Below are positions 7,147 to 15,731 of a stretch of 64,000 nt of DNA, piece after piece. Every line of letters starts with the position of its first letter. The first letter of the stretch is position 1. Source of the stretch: Methanomassiliicoccales archaeon (GTDB lineage: Archaea > Thermoplasmatota > Thermoplasmata > RBG-16-68-12 > SOIM01); contig SOIM01000020.1 of assembly GCA_004377185.1 (NCBI GenBank), positions 94,931-158,930 on the forward strand. Reading direction: 5' to 3'. A program made the position numbers and the translations under genes. The notes under the pieces were generated by a model that searched no databases, had not been told where the DNA came from, and saw only the letters and a program-made list of their open reading frames with translations.

Positions 7147-8214
7147 TCATAGGTCGATTCTTTTCGGAAACAGTAACGTCTCATTGAACATATTTGCCAG
7201 GATGTGTCTGTGGCAGTGATACTTCTGGTCCTTCCTGGCCTCAGCGTATCGCTCCATGCACATTATTGCTGTCTTTCCGGCATCCTTAACATGATCGATG
7301 ATCTTATCCAGATCCACTTCCTTCTTGATATGCCATCTATACCATTGTTCCAGGCATTTGAAAGACAGATCACCGTCCTTGTAGGGATTCTGAACGACAT
7401 AGGGGATTCCGAGGTCTGGGTGATGTTCATATTTTATGTTGGATTTCTTGAGTTCTCTCGCCAGAAGCTTCCCGCTGAACTCAGGTTTGTACTGGGACTC
7501 GGCTGAGTATCGGGCATCGAGCAAGACTTCGATTTCGTTCTCCTTCAGAACCTTGACAAAGTCATCAATCTCTCTTCCTTGATATCCAATCGTGAATAAG
7601 GTAGTGTTGAAAAATCTCTTCAGCTGGGTCCGGGTCTCATCTCTCGTCCACTCATTCTTCAGAATCAGATCCAGGAACTCTCTCTGTTTATCTTCCCAGT
7701 CATCAAATCTCTTACTGTTGATGGTTGAGATGAGTGTAACATGGTCCGCTGAGACCTTACCTGCGGCAAGTGCGTTCTGGACCTCCTCAACAACTTTCAG
7801 GACAAGACTCAAGCGACTACTTACCCATCTCTGAGACTTGTTGAGTTTCTTTCCCATTTCTTCTTGTGTCAGGTTATACTCCTCAACGATTCTCTTGATC
7901 ACTCGACCCTCCTCCATTTCCGAGAGATTGCTCCTCATCAGATTGGTTTTCAGAGACAGAAAGTCGGCCTCTTCGTCTGATAGATCTCTCACTTCCGCTT
8001 TGATTTCTTTCCAGCCAAGCTTCTTTGCTGCTTCGAGTCTACAATGACCTGCAACTACCTCATACTTCTTTCCATCTTCCTTGGGTCTAACAAGTATGGG
8101 ATTCCACTGGCCATCTGCTCTGAGACTGTCCTTGATTTCCTTGAAATATTCCTTGTCCAGTTCTTCCCGAATCGCGAATCTTCCTGCATCTATTTGGCTG
8201 ATTTTGATTTTCAT
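7147..8214 (-). CDS. ParB-like domain fused to DUF488
   Basis: This 355-residue two-part protein starts with a ParB/Srx-type domain (about residues 1-100), including the partition-protein motif in the form VVAGHCRLEAAKKLGW. A helix-turn-helix region follows (LTQEEMGKKLNKSQRWVSSR, about 113-135). From about residue 208 a DUF488 domain begins with FTIGYQGREIDDFVKVL, then LLDARY, and ends with CMERYAEARKDQKYHCHRHILA, the Cys and Cys-His-Arg motifs typical of that family. ParB-like domains bind nucleic acid and in some relatives bind CTP or cleave DNA; the biochemical role of DUF488 is not established. It shares an ATGA overlap with the small upstream gene. It does not sit near a parA gene, so chromosome partition is unlikely. 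Confidence 0.85.
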   Translation of the reverse strand: MKIKISQIDAGRFAIREELDKEYFKEIKDSLRADGQWNPILVRPKEDGKKYEVVAGHCRLEAAKKLGWKEIKAEVRDLSDEEADFLSLKTNLMRSNLSEMEEGRVIKRIVEEYNLTQEEMGKKLNKSQRWVSSRLSLVLKVVEEVQNALAAGKVSADHVTLISTINSKRFDDWEDKQREFLDLILKNEWTRDETRTQLKRFFNTTLFTIGYQGREIDDFVKVLKENEIEVLLDARYSAESQYKPEFSGKLLARELKKSNIKYEHHPDLGIPYVVQNPYKDGDLSFKCLEQWYRWHIKKEVDLDKIIDHVKDAGKTAIMCMERYAEARKDQKYHCHRHILANMFNETLLFPKRIDL

Positions 8215-8423
8215 TTCCCGAGTCTCCAGATTGTCTGCCCCTTCACAACCTCACGAATTAGTCCGATATCCTCATCCATCCTTCTGACCCACTTGTTATT
8301 GGGCCATTTCTGTGACAATTTCGCATCTTTCCTGACCTGTGTCCAGGTCGTCCCCTCCGGGTAGTTCTTGAGCACCTTCTCCACTGCATCACAAAACGCC
8401 TCGTATGACATTTTTGCTTTCAT
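8211..8423 (-). CDS. Small winged-helix-like protein, operon leader gene
   Basis: This 70-residue basic protein begins MKAKMSYEAFCDAVEKVL. The middle (TTWTQVRKDAKLSQKWPNNKWVRRMDEDI) and C-terminus (REVVKGQTIWRLGK) have the spacing of a small winged helix with a terminal beta-hairpin. GGGAGG lies upstream of the ATG. Its stop overlaps the ParB-DUF488 start as ATGA, so the two are translationally coupled. It may be a DNA-binding subunit or regulator of the operon. Confidence 0.7.
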   Translation of the reverse strand: MKAKMSYEAFCDAVEKVLKNYPEGTTWTQVRKDAKLSQKWPNNKWVRRMDEDIGLIREVVKGQTIWRLGK

Positions 8424-8508
8424 GCTCTGGCCTCCCTCTCAACATTCATGTCAAGACTAGCTGACATTGAATGCCTTTCCTATATTTTTCACTTTTGGCA
8501 TACGCTCC

Positions 8509-8688
8509 TCAGAGTTCCAACTCTAACTCCAGCTTCTCCAGTTTCTTGTCCCTGATCCTTTCCTTCAACGTCTCGTACAGCTCACCCACCTTCTTCTTGC
8601 AAGCGACACAGAGACCGCCATTGTCGGCGAGCTTCTTCATGAAGAGATTCAAGAGACTCTCCGCGCCAGAGATGAATTCCTTCGACAT
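8509..8688 (-). CDS. Small coiled-coil protein with a CxxC pair
   Basis: This 59-residue gene, below the ORF-track cut-off, lies opposite the spurious + strand ORF 8471-8785. The protein reads MSKEFISGAESLLNLFMKK..., has a single CVAC pair near residue 28, and a strongly charged helical tail (KERIRDKKLEKLELELEL). A strong GGGGAGGTAT ribosome-binding sequence lies about 10 bases upstream of the ATG at 8686-8688. A dimer could bind one metal ion through two CxxC pairs. It is divergent from the zinc-ribbon gene at 8831. No family was recognised. Confidence 0.6.
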   Translation of the reverse strand: MSKEFISGAESLLNLFMKKLADNGGLCVACKKKVGELYETLKERIRDKKLEKLELELEL

Positions 8689-8830
8689 CTTGGCTTATAC
8701 CTCCCCCCGCTCAGGTCTCCAGTCTGCTCTTCTGCGAGACAATGCGTCTTGCGGGCGAAAGGGTTATGAGAGCGAACGCATATAAATGTCCATAGGGGAG
8801 GACTGTGAAAGTAATCTGGAGGGTATCATT

Positions 8831-9361
8831 ATGGTGAAGTGCAAGAGCTGTGGTAGGGAGACTCAGGTCGTTTCTAACTTCTGCCCGCACTGCGGTGGCA
8901 AGGTCAGGCTCAAGGCGAGAATCAAGAAGTGGGATCCCACGCCCAGGAAGGCAGCATATCTTGCGAGGAAACTTGCTTCCTTGGATCTGCAGACAAGAGG
9001 AATCACGAAGGAGAAGGATATCGAAATGCAGATGCTCCAGTTGCTGAAGGACTATGAGGGATTCAGGCATCGGTGGGGCGGGAAGAGAGATGTTCGAAGT
9101 GTCGAGGTTCTCGGGTTCAAGCATGGCCCCGACGCCGAGATCCGAGGGATGGCCCTTGAGGTGAAGTACGCGAAACGCCCAGGGGACCTTCAACGAGCCA
9201 TTGGACAGGGGCTACTCTACCAGACCCAGTATCCTTTTGCTATACTGTTCATCGTCGATGGGACTCCTGGGAGGAAAATCAAATCAAGCGTAGGAACGAA
9301 GAATGCCAAACGCCTCGTCCAGAGGCTGAGGGAGATGGGACTATACCTGATCGTGAAGTGA
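8831..9361 (+). CDS. Zinc ribbon fused to possible PD-(D/E)XK nuclease fold
   Basis: This 176-residue protein starts with a zinc ribbon (CKSCG near residue 3 and CPHCG near residue 21). After a basic linker and a helix-rich stretch comes GPDAEIRGMALEVKYAK, which fits the D-(x)n-ExK core of restriction-endonuclease-like folds. QGLLYQTQYPFAILFIVDGT, a typical helix-strand continuation, follows. The ATG at 8831 is preferred because GGAGGG lies seven bases before it; the ORF-track start adds 15 residues. A DNA-repair or nuclease role is inferred only from the fold pattern. Confidence 0.65.
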   Translation: MVKCKSCGRETQVVSNFCPHCGGKVRLKARIKKWDPTPRKAAYLARKLASLDLQTRGITKEKDIEMQMLQLLKDYEGFRHRWGGKRDVRSVEVLGFKHGPDAEIRGMALEVKYAKRPGDLQRAIGQGLLYQTQYPFAILFIVDGTPGRKIKSSVGTKNAKRLVQRLREMGLYLIVK

Positions 9362-9434
9362 TTTGAATGATCAAGAAATGGAATGAACATCTCAACGCAC
9401 AAATAGTATCTTAACCGTCGGTTATTTCCTTTTC

Positions 9435-10028
9435 ATGACCCGAAGCAATCTTGTTAACGAAATAAAGGGACACTTGGATTTCCTTGTGTATGCAATAGTT
9501 GCGATCGTCATCCTGATAATCGGCATGGTCATGATCGGGGACCCAGAGGAAATCGGCATCTCGGTAACCACCCTATCGCCTGGTACATCATCACCGGCCG
9601 GATCGATTCTCACAGCAATCGGTGGTTGGCTGATGTTCACCTTCATAGTCTCCTTCATAATACACCGCCGGGGTGAGAAGGAAGCAAGATACGAGATAAG
9701 AGCAACAAGCGCACTTCTCGCCAAATTCCTGATCGAACTCTACAGAGCAGAGATTGAGACCACACAAGCATTCGCGGAGCTCAACAAGTCCACAACTCTC
9801 GCAATAGGAAGAGAGATGCTTGACGTTCAGGGAATCGAAGCCAAGGAAGTGGAAGAGAGGTTTGCTCACCTGAACGAAGCTCTTGACAAGGAAATCAAGG
9901 ATTTCTTTGCCAGAACGATGCAGATCAGGTCCGAGACTGAGGAGAGACTTAGGAAAGGTACTGATTTCGAGATGTCAGAGTACATACCCAGGGACATGTC
10001 TGTAGAACAGATCATCAAATCAGCATAG
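9435..10028 (+). CDS. Membrane protein with cytoplasmic helical domain
   Basis: This 197-residue protein has two N-terminal membrane helices (about residues 14-34 and 58-77) separated by a short Ser/Thr/Pro-rich outer loop. A long, highly charged helical domain follows (about 80-185, many Glu/Arg, coiled-coil-like). No family was recognised. The start ATG lies close to the probable promoter (TTAACCGTCGGTTATTT), so the message may be nearly leaderless. Confidence 0.65.
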   Translation: MTRSNLVNEIKGHLDFLVYAIVAIVILIIGMVMIGDPEEIGISVTTLSPGTSSPAGSILTAIGGWLMFTFIVSFIIHRRGEKEARYEIRATSALLAKFLIELYRAEIETTQAFAELNKSTTLAIGREMLDVQGIEAKEVEERFAHLNEALDKEIKDFFARTMQIRSETEERLRKGTDFEMSEYIPRDMSVEQIIKSA

Positions 10029-10039
10029 AGCGTGGGTTC

Positions 10040-10276
10040 TTAGGGTTTGGATTTGGAATCTGGACTGGGCGGTTCTTTACGAGACCCGAACAACGCAATG
10101 GCTGCGCCCATCGCCAGAGAGAATATTCCCCAAATAACAATTCCGAGTCCAACGAAGTTCATCCAATAGTTATGGCAATCCCAAATGGGCGGTATACCAT
10201 TCAAGAGAATTAATGTTAGACCCGCAACAAGAGCGAGTATACCAGTCTTTGCGATTATGACTCCTGTGGTGACCAT
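10040..10276 (-). CDS. Small two-helix membrane protein
   Basis: This is a 78-residue protein from the ATG at 10276, or 88 residues from the TTG at 10306. Two hydrophobic helices (TGILALVAGLTLILL and GLGIVIWGIFSLAMGAAIALF) are joined by a loop with WDCHNYW, and the tail is polar and basic (SRKEPPSPDSKSKP). A GGAGGT sequence lies between the two possible starts, which leaves the start undecided. It is convergent with the gene at 9435. Function is unknown. Confidence 0.55.
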   Translation of the reverse strand: MVTTGVIIAKTGILALVAGLTLILLNGIPPIWDCHNYWMNFVGLGIVIWGIFSLAMGAAIALFGSRKEPPSPDSKSKP

Positions 10277-10364
10277 CTCTTTGTCCAGGTCTCGACCTCC
10301 ACGCAAGTGCGACTATTCAAATTGTCCCTCAACATATTTCTAGCTAACGCCTACCTTTGATTGC

Positions 10365-11996
10365 CTAGTCCTCCTCAAGAAACGGATATCTGTAGTCCTT
10401 CGGCGGATTGAGATTCTCCTTTATCGTCCTGGCCGAAACCCATCTTATCAGATTGAGAAGACTTCCTGCCTTATCATTCGTGCCCGAAGCCCTTGCTCCT
10501 CCGAACGGTTGTTGGCCTACGACCGCACCAGTTGGCTTGTCGTTGATGTAGAAGTTCCCAGCAGCATCTCGCAGTGCGTATTCCGCCAAAGATATTGCCT
10601 GCCTGTCCTCTGCGAATATCGATCCTGTGAGACCGTAGGGCGAAGTCTCGTCACAAATCCTCAGATATCTCTCATATTCCTTGTCTGGGTACACGAAGAC
10701 CGTCAGCACCGGTCCGAATATCTCCTCCTCCATCGTCTTGAACTTCGGTTTCTTCGCCAGTATTATCGTGGGTTCAATGAAGTAGCCGACCTTGTCACTG
10801 CAACCTCCTCCGCACACGATCTCGGCATCCTTCGACCTCTTGGCATATGTGATGTACTTTTTGATGCTCTGGTACGCCTCCTTGTCTATGACCGCGTTGA
10901 TGAAGTTGGTGAAGTCTGTTGGCGGACCCATCTTCATGGTCTTGATCTCCTTCAACAGCATTCTCTTCAGTCTTGGCCATTTGGATTTGGGTACGTAAGC
11001 TCTGGACGCGGCAGAACACTTCTGTCCCTGATACTCGAAAGCGCCTCTGAGCAAGGCTGTGCACAAGGCATCCAAATCAGCGCTCGGGTGAGCAAACACA
11101 AAATCCTTCCCGCCGGTCTCTCCCACCATCCTCGGATAGGTCTTGTACTTCTCAAGGTTCTCTCCAATCGTTTTCCAAAGGTAATGGAAGGTCGAAGTGC
11201 TCCCGGTGAAATGAATCCCTGCGAAATAGGGATGGTTCAGTATCGGAGGGCTTATGACAGAACCGGAACCGGGAAGCATCGTAATGACACCGTCCGGAAC
11301 CCCAGCATCCCGAAACAGCTCCACCAGGAAATGAGAGGTGTAGATCACAGACCTAGCTGGCTTCCAAAGCACCACGTTCCCCATCAATGCCGGAGAGGTC
11401 GGCAGGTTCCCAGCTATTGAGGTGAAATTGAAAGGTGTAACTGCGAACACAAAGCCTTCTAACGGTCTGTACTCAACCCTGTTCAAGCTCTCTCCCACTG
11501 AGATCGGTTGCATCTCGTACAGCTGCTGCATGAAATAGGGGTTGAACCTGTAGAAATCGATGAGCTCGCATGCCGAATCTATCTCTGTTTGATAGACGTT
11601 CTTGTCCTGGCACAACATCGTGGCCGCGTTCAATGTCATCCTATGAGGTCCCGCAAGCAGTTCCGCCATCTTGAGGAATATGGCAGCCCTTTGTTCGCAG
11701 TGGAGGCAGCACCACTCTTCTCTTGCTTTGAGGGCGGTATCAATTGCCTTCTCTACTAGTTCCTTCGTAACTCTGTGATAAGTCCCGAGCAGAAGCTTAT
11801 GGTCGTGAGGAGCCTGGCACTCTCCAAGGTCGTTCGTCTTGTACTTTCTTCCCCCGATTATGATCGGTATCTCGATTGTCTTGGACCGCAGTTCATCCAG
11901 CTTCTTCTTCAGCTCTTCCCTCTCAGGTGTCCCTGGAGCATAGCTCTGAATTGGCTCATTCAATGGCTCTGGAATTTCTGCTATACCGTATGACAT
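10365..11996 (-). CDS. L-glutamate gamma-semialdehyde (P5C) dehydrogenase, ALDH4 type
   Basis: This 543-residue aldehyde dehydrogenase oxidises glutamate semialdehyde, in equilibrium with pyrroline-5-carboxylate, to glutamate with NAD+ in proline breakdown. The catalytic cysteine lies in GQKCSAASR, the general-base glutamate in MVGETGGKDFVFAH, and the cofactor region in FAVTPFNFTSIAGNLPTSPALMGN. The length and the C-terminal tail (RTIKENLNPPKDYRYP) fit the ALDH4 branch known from mitochondria and some bacteria rather than the RocA/PutA domain. GGAGGA precedes the ATG. No proline dehydrogenase gene lies nearby, so the source of P5C is not shown. Confidence 0.9.
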   Translation of the reverse strand: MSYGIAEIPEPLNEPIQSYAPGTPEREELKKKLDELRSKTIEIPIIIGGRKYKTNDLGECQAPHDHKLLLGTYHRVTKELVEKAIDTALKAREEWCCLHCEQRAAIFLKMAELLAGPHRMTLNAATMLCQDKNVYQTEIDSACELIDFYRFNPYFMQQLYEMQPISVGESLNRVEYRPLEGFVFAVTPFNFTSIAGNLPTSPALMGNVVLWKPARSVIYTSHFLVELFRDAGVPDGVITMLPGSGSVISPPILNHPYFAGIHFTGSTSTFHYLWKTIGENLEKYKTYPRMVGETGGKDFVFAHPSADLDALCTALLRGAFEYQGQKCSAASRAYVPKSKWPRLKRMLLKEIKTMKMGPPTDFTNFINAVIDKEAYQSIKKYITYAKRSKDAEIVCGGGCSDKVGYFIEPTIILAKKPKFKTMEEEIFGPVLTVFVYPDKEYERYLRICDETSPYGLTGSIFAEDRQAISLAEYALRDAAGNFYINDKPTGAVVGQQPFGGARASGTNDKAGSLLNLIRWVSARTIKENLNPPKDYRYPFLEED

Positions 11997-12118
11997 TTTC
12001 CTCCTCCCTTACCAAACAACTGTTCCGAAAATGAGGAATGCAAGCAGAGAGTTAATTGTTGTGGTTTTGTACATCCCCAAAGAAACTCTTTTTAACCTCG
12101 GTGAAGAATGTCCTCGCG

Positions 12119-13465
12119 ATGGGCATTGAAGATAGAGTGCTCGAGAAGATCGTCCCCAGTCGAGAGGAAGAGGAACGGCTCAGAGAAGTCGTAGCAATAC
12201 TGAAAAGAAGGTTGGAAGCAGAGATTGGTGACCTGGGCATTGACGCTCACCCTCTGCTCGTAGGTTCCGTGGCAAAAGGCACCCACCTGAAGAACCCAGA
12301 GATAGACATGTTCGTTTGTTTTACTCCTTCCACTTCCAGAAAGGACCTGGAGAAGTACGGCCTCATGCTGGGCGAGTCCGTGGTCGGTGGCGAGAAGCAC
12401 TATGCAGAGCATCCGTACATTATGGGCGAATTCGAAGGGTTCACGACCGAGATCGTCCCCTGTTACAAGGTGACCGACCCGCGGAAGAAAATGAGCGCCG
12501 TGGACAGGACACCGTTCCACACCGAATACGTACTGAAGAACCAGAAGGAAAAGCAGAAGAATGAAACGCGCCTGCTGAAACAGTTCGCAAAAGGCACCGG
12601 TGTTTATGGGGCGGAAGCAAAGGTCCAGGGGTTGTCCGGTTATCTCTGCGAGTTGCTGGTGTTGGAGTACGGTTCTTTCCGAAAGGTTCTGAAAGGCGCA
12701 TCCAAGTGGAGGAAAGGTGCCGTTCTCGAGTTGGAGAAGAAGGCCAGCAAGAAGTTCACCGAACCCTTGATCGTGGTGGACCCTGTGGATTCGGGAAGGA
12801 ACGTGGCATCCGCTCTATCTCTTAACCAGTTCGCGAGGTTCATTCAACTGAGCAGATTCTACCTGAAGAATCCGAAGATGAAGTTCTTCTTCCCACTCAG
12901 ACCGAAGAAACCGACAAAGGCGGGTATCCAGAAGAGGTTGAAAGCGCGGGGTACCGATTTCCTGACCGTTGCGATCAAGAAACCGGATATGGTGGATGAT
13001 GTCCTCTATCCTCAGATCAGGAAGGCAGTGAGGTCCATTGCGAACCTCTGTGAAAGGAATGAGTTCGTGGTCTATGATTCTGGTTTCCATGTGCTGGAGA
13101 ACGAGATACTGTTCTTGATCGAACTGAAATCGGCCAGACTTCCTGTTGTCCGGAAACACAAAGGCCCTACCGCGTGGGTGGGGAACGTGGACGACTTCTT
13201 GCAGAAATGGGAGAGGTCACGAAAGAAGGTCGCAGGACCCTACGTCGAGAATGGACATTTCTACTTCGACCTGAAGAGAGATCACGCAGAAGCGAAGACT
13301 CTGTTGAGAAGAGAGTTGAAGAATCTGGGGCTCGGAAAGAACCTGGATGAAGTGGTCTCGAAGAGATTCACGGTTCTGCAAAATGAAGAGATAATCTCCG
13401 AGGGATATCTAGTCCCTTTTTCGATGTTCCTGGAGAAGTCGATCCAAAACCCTATTCTCCCGTAA
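12119..13465 (+). CDS. cca: CCA-adding enzyme, archaeal class I
   Basis: This 448-residue tRNA nucleotidyltransferase adds or repairs the 3' CCA, needed here because both tRNAs lack an encoded CCA. The nucleotidyltransferase signature is VGSVAKGTHLKNPEIDMFV (helix-turn GS and the catalytic Asp pair). FTTEIVPCYKV carries the third carboxylate, and a neck/body/tail region follows as in the archaeal class. The start at 12119 (MGIEDRVLEKIVPSREE) gives the family length; the ORF-track extension of 21 residues contains the probable promoter CTTTTTAACC. The 3' end overlaps the convergent gene by 14 bases. Confidence 0.95.
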   Translation: MGIEDRVLEKIVPSREEEERLREVVAILKRRLEAEIGDLGIDAHPLLVGSVAKGTHLKNPEIDMFVCFTPSTSRKDLEKYGLMLGESVVGGEKHYAEHPYIMGEFEGFTTEIVPCYKVTDPRKKMSAVDRTPFHTEYVLKNQKEKQKNETRLLKQFAKGTGVYGAEAKVQGLSGYLCELLVLEYGSFRKVLKGASKWRKGAVLELEKKASKKFTEPLIVVDPVDSGRNVASALSLNQFARFIQLSRFYLKNPKMKFFFPLRPKKPTKAGIQKRLKARGTDFLTVAIKKPDMVDDVLYPQIRKAVRSIANLCERNEFVVYDSGFHVLENEILFLIELKSARLPVVRKHKGPTAWVGNVDDFLQKWERSRKKVAGPYVENGHFYFDLKRDHAEAKTLLRRELKNLGLGKNLDEVVSKRFTVLQNEEIISEGYLVPFSMFLEKSIQNPILP

Positions 13466-14138
13466 TGGTGTATTGAGGGGACTCGTTCCAGTGCCCGTTC
13501 ACATCTTCCGCTCTTATCCTGAAAGTGTAATCTTGGTCTAATGCCAATTGTATCGTATGCGTATACTTCCCTTTGTCTCCTACCTCGGTCAGATTAAACT
13601 CTTCGTTAAAGCCCACAGTGAAGATGATTCTCGCCCTTTGAATGCCGCTGTTGTCCGTTATCCTTGTGGCAATCATCACATTCCTCGTAACATTCTCAAT
13701 GGGAGTGCACATGTTCTGTTCCGTCCAATTCAGCACCGTAAGGTCTCTGCAGTCATCAGTGTAAACGACACCGATTGTCGGTTTCGTCAAGTCGGTGAAA
13801 GGCATGTTCAGTATCAGCACCCAGACAGCCAGCCAGGTGAAGAAGAACATCGCCCCGTTCCCCAGCCAATCCTTCTTCTCGAACTTCTCAATGTCCACGT
13901 GCAGGAACTCATAGATGTACTTCAGCAGGAAAATGAATGCTATACCAATGAGAAAACCGAAAACGGCTGACCCCGCAAGTGTCAGGGAGTAAGATGCAAT
14001 AGATGCAGGAATGGCGAAGAGAATAGTGATTATCGCGACCTTTGTGTTGGCCATCTCCTTCTTCATGTATTCTACTTCGTCGAATTCAGGTGCCTTGAAT
14101 ACGTACTTCTTGACCTCTTTCTTCCTCTTCTTGGCCAC
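13452..14138 (-). CDS. Membrane protein with outer Ig-like domain
   Basis: This 228-residue protein starts with GTG. After a very basic N-terminus (AKKRKKEVKK) it has three membrane helices (about residues 34-52, 54-76 and 94-112). A C-terminal domain of about 110 residues follows, beta-rich with N-x-S/T sequons, two cysteines (DDCRDL, NMCTP) and an Ig/fibronectin-like pattern ending DYTFRIRAEDVNGHWNESP. CTTAAAATG about 20 bases upstream predicts a leaderless message. Function is unknown; it is probably a surface sensor or structural protein. Confidence 0.65.
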   Translation of the reverse strand: MAKKRKKEVKKYVFKAPEFDEVEYMKKEMANTKVAIITILFAIPASIASYSLTLAGSAVFGFLIGIAFIFLLKYIYEFLHVDIEKFEKKDWLGNGAMFFFTWLAVWVLILNMPFTDLTKPTIGVVYTDDCRDLTVLNWTEQNMCTPIENVTRNVMIATRITDNSGIQRARIIFTVGFNEEFNLTEVGDKGKYTHTIQLALDQDYTFRIRAEDVNGHWNESPQYTITGE

Positions 14139-14267
14139 GGCGGTCGATAGTGCGAATTCATTTTAAGTCTTTTCCACGTTGCTGGATGACGGGTGGGTGT
14201 GAATTCGCGTTGCGAAGGAACACTTCGATAGGATTAATTGGTGCTTGGTGTTTACTGGGATGATAGC

Positions 14268-14729
14268 ATGATCGTCGGTGTGATAGGCTCGGACGGAGAG
14301 ATCGATGAGGAGCAGAGGACGGACGCAGAACGGGTCGGGAGGATGATCGCGGAGAGAGGGGCCGTCCTGGTCTGCGGTGGTCGAGGAGGTGTGATGGAAG
14401 CTGCTTGCAAGGGAGCAAAGTCGGCCGGTGGACTCACAATCGGGGTGCTCCCCACCTTGGACAAGAGCGCTGCGAACAGCTATGTGGACGTCCCAGTCGT
14501 AACAGGCATGGACGTCGCCAGGAACGTCATAATAGTGAGAACGGCGGATGTTCTGATAGCGGTGGGCGGAAGGTTTGGTACCTTGTCAGAGATCGGCCAC
14601 GCGCTGAGCATGGGAAAAAGAGTTGTTTCCCTGCACAGCTGGGAACGCCTGCGATCGGAACAAGAGGGCAGTGGGCTGGTCTTCGCATCGACGCCAGAAG
14701 AAGCGGTGGAACTAGCCTTCAGCAACTAG
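14268..14729 (+). CDS. TIGR00725-like / LOG-type Rossmann protein
   Basis: This 153-residue Rossmann-fold protein resembles the LOG/MoCo-carrier-like superfamily. Diagnostic stretches are MIVGVIGSDG at the N-terminus, VLVCGGRGGVMEAACKGAKSAGG, and TADVLIAVGGRFGTLSEIGHALSMGK with the Gly-rich nucleotide-binding turn. Family members bind nucleotides or cleave cytokinin-type nucleotides. The exact substrate cannot be told because the LOG PGGxGTxxE motif is replaced by VGGRFGTLSE. The ATG at 14268 is preferred over 14238 because it starts the first beta strand. Confidence 0.8.
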   Translation: MIVGVIGSDGEIDEEQRTDAERVGRMIAERGAVLVCGGRGGVMEAACKGAKSAGGLTIGVLPTLDKSAANSYVDVPVVTGMDVARNVIIVRTADVLIAVGGRFGTLSEIGHALSMGKRVVSLHSWERLRSEQEGSGLVFASTPEEAVELAFSN

Positions 14730-14737
14730 GATATGAA

Positions 14738-15481
14738 TCATGATCCGGGCTGGGTGCTCATTTCCTCCTTGATTTTTTTGCTGTATTCCCTGGTGGCTTT
14801 CACCGATTTTATCATCACGGCCAGCAACAGTCCCACAATGAATCCTGCGGGCAGTCCAGTCAGAAACCTGACAACGTTGTTGCTCTCATACTCGGTGAAC
14901 AACTGAAGTCCCCCGTCCAATGCGAGAGGCACGAAGCACAGTAGTACAAAAAGTAACGCGAACCAATTGGCCCCGATCCTTCTATTGACAGATTCTCTGA
15001 ATCTCTTTGGAAAGATGCCCAGTAACCCTTTGGAGAGGAAGTAGCTCCGCCTAAGGAACATACCCACAAAGAGCCCGGCGGTCAGGAAGAGGAAAATGGA
15101 CACGTCCCTTGCACAAACCGGCATCTGGTTCCCGTTGAGGTATATCGTCCTTTCAGAGATTTGATGGCACTGGGCATCACCAATGTAGTAGATGGCCTTG
15201 GGAAAAAGGGGCATAGGGTCCCAGACTTCTCCAAAATCCACCTTGTTGGCACGACCCTCAAGGCCCGACACCGTTCCTGGGGGGATCATGAAAGGAACCG
15301 CGAAAAGGGACAATGTCCAAAGCAAAGAGATAGCGAAGAGCACAAACAGAACCTTGCTGCCAAAGATCCAGTCCACAATCGATTTCCGTTCACTTGCCTG
15401 TTGCGGTGCATTTCTGGATTCATCTGGTTCGCGATGATCATCCAGCTGATTGCTCTGTTCAAGTGAGTTATCAGTCCCCAT
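14738..15481 (-). CDS. DUF2085 family membrane protein
   Basis: This 247-residue protein has a long polar N-terminus and about four membrane helices. Between helices 1 and 2 lies DAQCHQISERTIYLNGNQMPVCARDVSIF, which matches the CHQ-x-ER ... fPVCARd signature of DUF2085. The conserved Cys/His residues suggest metal or cofactor binding at the membrane, but the family has no proven function. The convergent neighbour ends nine bases away. Confidence 0.8.
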   Translation of the reverse strand: MGTDNSLEQSNQLDDHREPDESRNAPQQASERKSIVDWIFGSKVLFVLFAISLLWTLSLFAVPFMIPPGTVSGLEGRANKVDFGEVWDPMPLFPKAIYYIGDAQCHQISERTIYLNGNQMPVCARDVSIFLFLTAGLFVGMFLRRSYFLSKGLLGIFPKRFRESVNRRIGANWFALLFVLLCFVPLALDGGLQLFTEYESNNVVRFLTGLPAGFIVGLLLAVMIKSVKATREYSKKIKEEMSTQPGS

Positions 15482-15587
15482 TTCAATCGCTCAACTATCT
15501 GGAAGACTATTTCTTCTTATCGCAACTGCTCCCATTGGTTATCTCGTATGAGATATCGTCATAATCCCGCAAGAGGGCAGTGTTGTC

Positions 15588-15731
15588 TTACTCAAGATAC
15601 TTCTCTGGGTCCTGCAGGAACGTCGTCTTACAGCCAGGAGCGCAGAAGTAGTACGTCTTACCCTTGTACTCCGCCGTTGCAGCCGGTGAGCTCTCATTCA
15701 CTTCCATTTTGCAGATAGGATCTATCGCCAT
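15588..15731 (-). CDS. YHS-domain small protein
   Basis: This 47-residue protein, too short for the ORF track, consists of one YHS domain: DPICKMEV at the start, then YKGKTYYFCAPGCKTTFLQDPEKYL. YHS/TRASH-type domains bind heavy metals through these cysteines and often accompany metal transporters or oxygenases. Here it stands alone, 78 bases before the prs stop and downstream of the DUF2085 gene's start region. GGATG and GGGG lie just upstream of the ATG. Confidence 0.88.
   Translation of the reverse strand: MAIDPICKMEVNESSPAATAEYKGKTYYFCAPGCKTTFLQDPEKYLE

Noticed and set aside
8471-8785. 104-aa plus-strand ORF
   Set aside because: The minus strand here carries the better 59-aa gene with a strong ribosome-binding site.
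10509-11420. 303-aa plus-strand ORF
   Set aside because: Antisense shadow of the P5C dehydrogenase gene, which has full catalytic motifs.
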